From the NCBI GenBank assembly GCA_039105265.1, contig JAPFFF010000013.1, forward strand, positions 3,038,001 through 3,102,000: 64,000 nt of DNA, read 5' to 3'. The number at the start of each line of letters is the position of its first letter. Positions within the stretch are counted from its first letter, which is position 1. Position numbers and translations under genes: made by a program. Positions 62,730-64,000 of this stretch are shown one piece after another. A model generated the notes under the pieces. That model saw nothing but the letters and a program-made list of their open reading frames with translations, did no database searches and was not told where the DNA came from. Source of the DNA: Tritrichomonas musculus. Lineage: Eukaryota; Parabasalia; Tritrichomonadida; Tritrichomonadidae.

Positions 62730-62909
62730 TTTTTTTTTTTAAAGGGTAAAAAAATTGTAAACTGCTGGCAAAATTGAGTGGTTTGTCTTCTGGCAAATAC
62801 GACCACTCCAGTCTTTTCAAAATAAAAATAATTAAAAAAAAAGACATAAAATTTTTCAGGGTATTTTTAAGTTAAAATTGATTAATTAAGATTAATTAAA
62901 TTGATGATT

Positions 62910-63992
62910 TTAATCATCATGATGTTGGTATTCGAAAGCTTCGATCTTCAGAATTCGCTTTTCAATTTCATTTTTCATTTGCTTTTGCTTGATGGTCAAT
63001 GTCGAGCTCTTCTTGCTGAACAAGTCATAGTTGTTTGACTTAATGATTTCAAAGATTTCTGAAAATGATGGACGTTCATCAGGTGATGGCGACATGCATC
63101 TGACGATCAGTTCACGAACCCAGTCAATCATTGATTCAGGAAGTTGTGGGAGGATTCCATTTAATGCGTTTTTCAAACTGAACCTTGGGTAAGCATCACT
63201 TACGATGAAGATCAATGTGACTCCAAATGAGTAAACATCGACTTTGTTCGTGTATTTGATTCCATCATCGCTTTCTTCAAAAAGTTCTGGTGCCATGAAA
63301 CGAAGTGTGCCGACGCCTTTTGACTGTGAGATCGAGAGGTCTTCTTCTTTCGCAAGGCCGAAGTCGCTGATTTTTACATGCAATTTCTTGCTCAACAGGA
63401 TGTTCAATGGCTTCAGATCTCTATGCATGAAATTGCGGCCGTGGATGTAGCGCATTCCAAGGACAATTTCAACTGTGATTCGGTTCTTTTGCTCCTTGCT
63501 AAGAATCTTTTCGTTGATTGCTTTTTCAAGTGAATTTGGTTCAAGTGACAGTAAAATCGATGGACGATGACTTTCGTCACCGTAGTTCATTCCGTGGATG
63601 CCGATGATGCAAGGATGAGGAAGTTTGAATAGAATTTCTGCTTCTGTGAGGAATCGCTGGAATGTTTTGTGATCGAATTCTTTCAGTTCTTTCTTTGCAA
63701 ACTTTTCTTGCGATTTCTTCAAAACAATTTTTACACTCGATGTGGCTCCTTCTCCAATTACTGACTCCTCTATGTAGTCATCGAAGTTGAAAAATTCAAT
63801 GTCTGATATTTTTTTTTTCAGAGCTGATAAATAACTTTTTAATTGCTGGTCATTAGTTTCAAGTTGGCTGATTTTCTCTTTTAATTGGAGGTTTTGGCTT
63901 TTTAATTGTTGGTCATTAGTTTCAAGTTGGCTGATTTTCTCTTTTAGTTGTTCAATTTCGGATTCTTTTCGATGATTTTTCTCTTCTTTCAT
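62910..63992 (-). CDS. TKL-type protein kinase with N-terminal coiled coil (may extend past window)
   Basis: 360 residues from the ATG at 63992; the eight bases upstream hold no stop, so the true start may lie beyond the window. Residues 1-70 are coiled coil containing QLKEKISQLETNDQQLKS twice in tandem. The kinase domain (about 75-330) has the P-loop VIGEGATSSV, the ATP Lys in FAKKELK, catalytic HRDLKPLNIL, metal-binding DFGLAKE, and GTLRFMAPEL. A CMSPSPDERPSF segment marks the TKL group. All catalytic residues are present. The tail is basic (KQKQMKNEIEKRILKIEAFE). Such kinases are numerous in trichomonads; the substrate is unknown. Confidence 0.9.
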   Translation of the reverse strand: MKEEKNHRKESEIEQLKEKISQLETNDQQLKSQNLQLKEKISQLETNDQQLKSYLSALKKKISDIEFFNFDDYIEESVIGEGATSSVKIVLKKSQEKFAKKELKEFDHKTFQRFLTEAEILFKLPHPCIIGIHGMNYGDESHRPSILLSLEPNSLEKAINEKILSKEQKNRITVEIVLGMRYIHGRNFMHRDLKPLNILLSKKLHVKISDFGLAKEEDLSISQSKGVGTLRFMAPELFEESDDGIKYTNKVDVYSFGVTLIFIVSDAYPRFSLKNALNGILPQLPESMIDWVRELIVRCMSPSPDERPSFSEIFEIIKSNNYDLFSKKSSTLTIKQKQMKNEIEKRILKIEAFEYQHHDD

Positions 63993-64000
63993 AGGCTTTT

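Overview
This window looks like nuclear DNA of a parabasalid protist, most likely Tritrichomonas or a close relative of Trichomonas. The evidence is very AT-rich intergenic DNA, intron-free genes, Inr-like TCA-Py-T/A boxes just upstream of several start codons, and a typical trichomonad gene set: an LRR-PP2C phosphatase, an R2R3 Myb protein, a MATE transporter, a BspA-like LRR protein, a Pmp-like surface protein, a BTB-plus-discoidin protein, a TKL-type kinase and MULE-like transposase scraps. The species call is inference; no rRNA marker is present.

Layout. 1-146 holds the start of a YhhN-like membrane protein gene running off the left edge. 408-4140 is mobile-element sequence and decayed genes, followed by tRNA-Met. 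5516-14975 carries three intact host genes: a predicted myristoylated LRR-PP2C, a Myb protein and a LacZ-type beta-galactosidase. 14984-25767 is a transposon graveyard: foldback and TIR elements, two broken transposases, and one apparently intact P-like DNA transposon lying between the two halves of a dead MULE. 26174-34273 has a LIM-PARP gene, a BTB/discoidin gene and a MATE gene, separated by a long non-coding stretch containing a diverged tandem repeat.

34424-52050 is the most striking part. It is a 17.6-kb virus-like element with perfect 371-bp terminal inverted repeats and a 5-6 bp target duplication. It carries an A32-type packaging ATPase, a probable capsid protein, two large fibre-like proteins, small amphipathic virion-like proteins and an archaeo-eukaryotic primase/SF3 helicase. 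I see no family-B DNA polymerase, retroviral-type integrase or adenovirus-type protease, so it resembles a polinton-like virus (PLV) more than a canonical Maverick. The primase-helicase gene sits between 75-bp inverted repeats containing iterons and a palindrome, and several genes carry tiny GC-rich hairpins. The element looks whole or nearly whole and recent.

52509-64000 returns to host DNA: a Pmp-like surface protein, a coiled-coil protein, tRNA-Lys, a metallophosphoesterase, a BspA-like gene hit at its 5' end by a small mariner-like element, tRNA-Leu, further TIR elements, BspA scraps, a 160-bp foldback with a GC-rich heart, and a protein kinase that may continue past the right edge.
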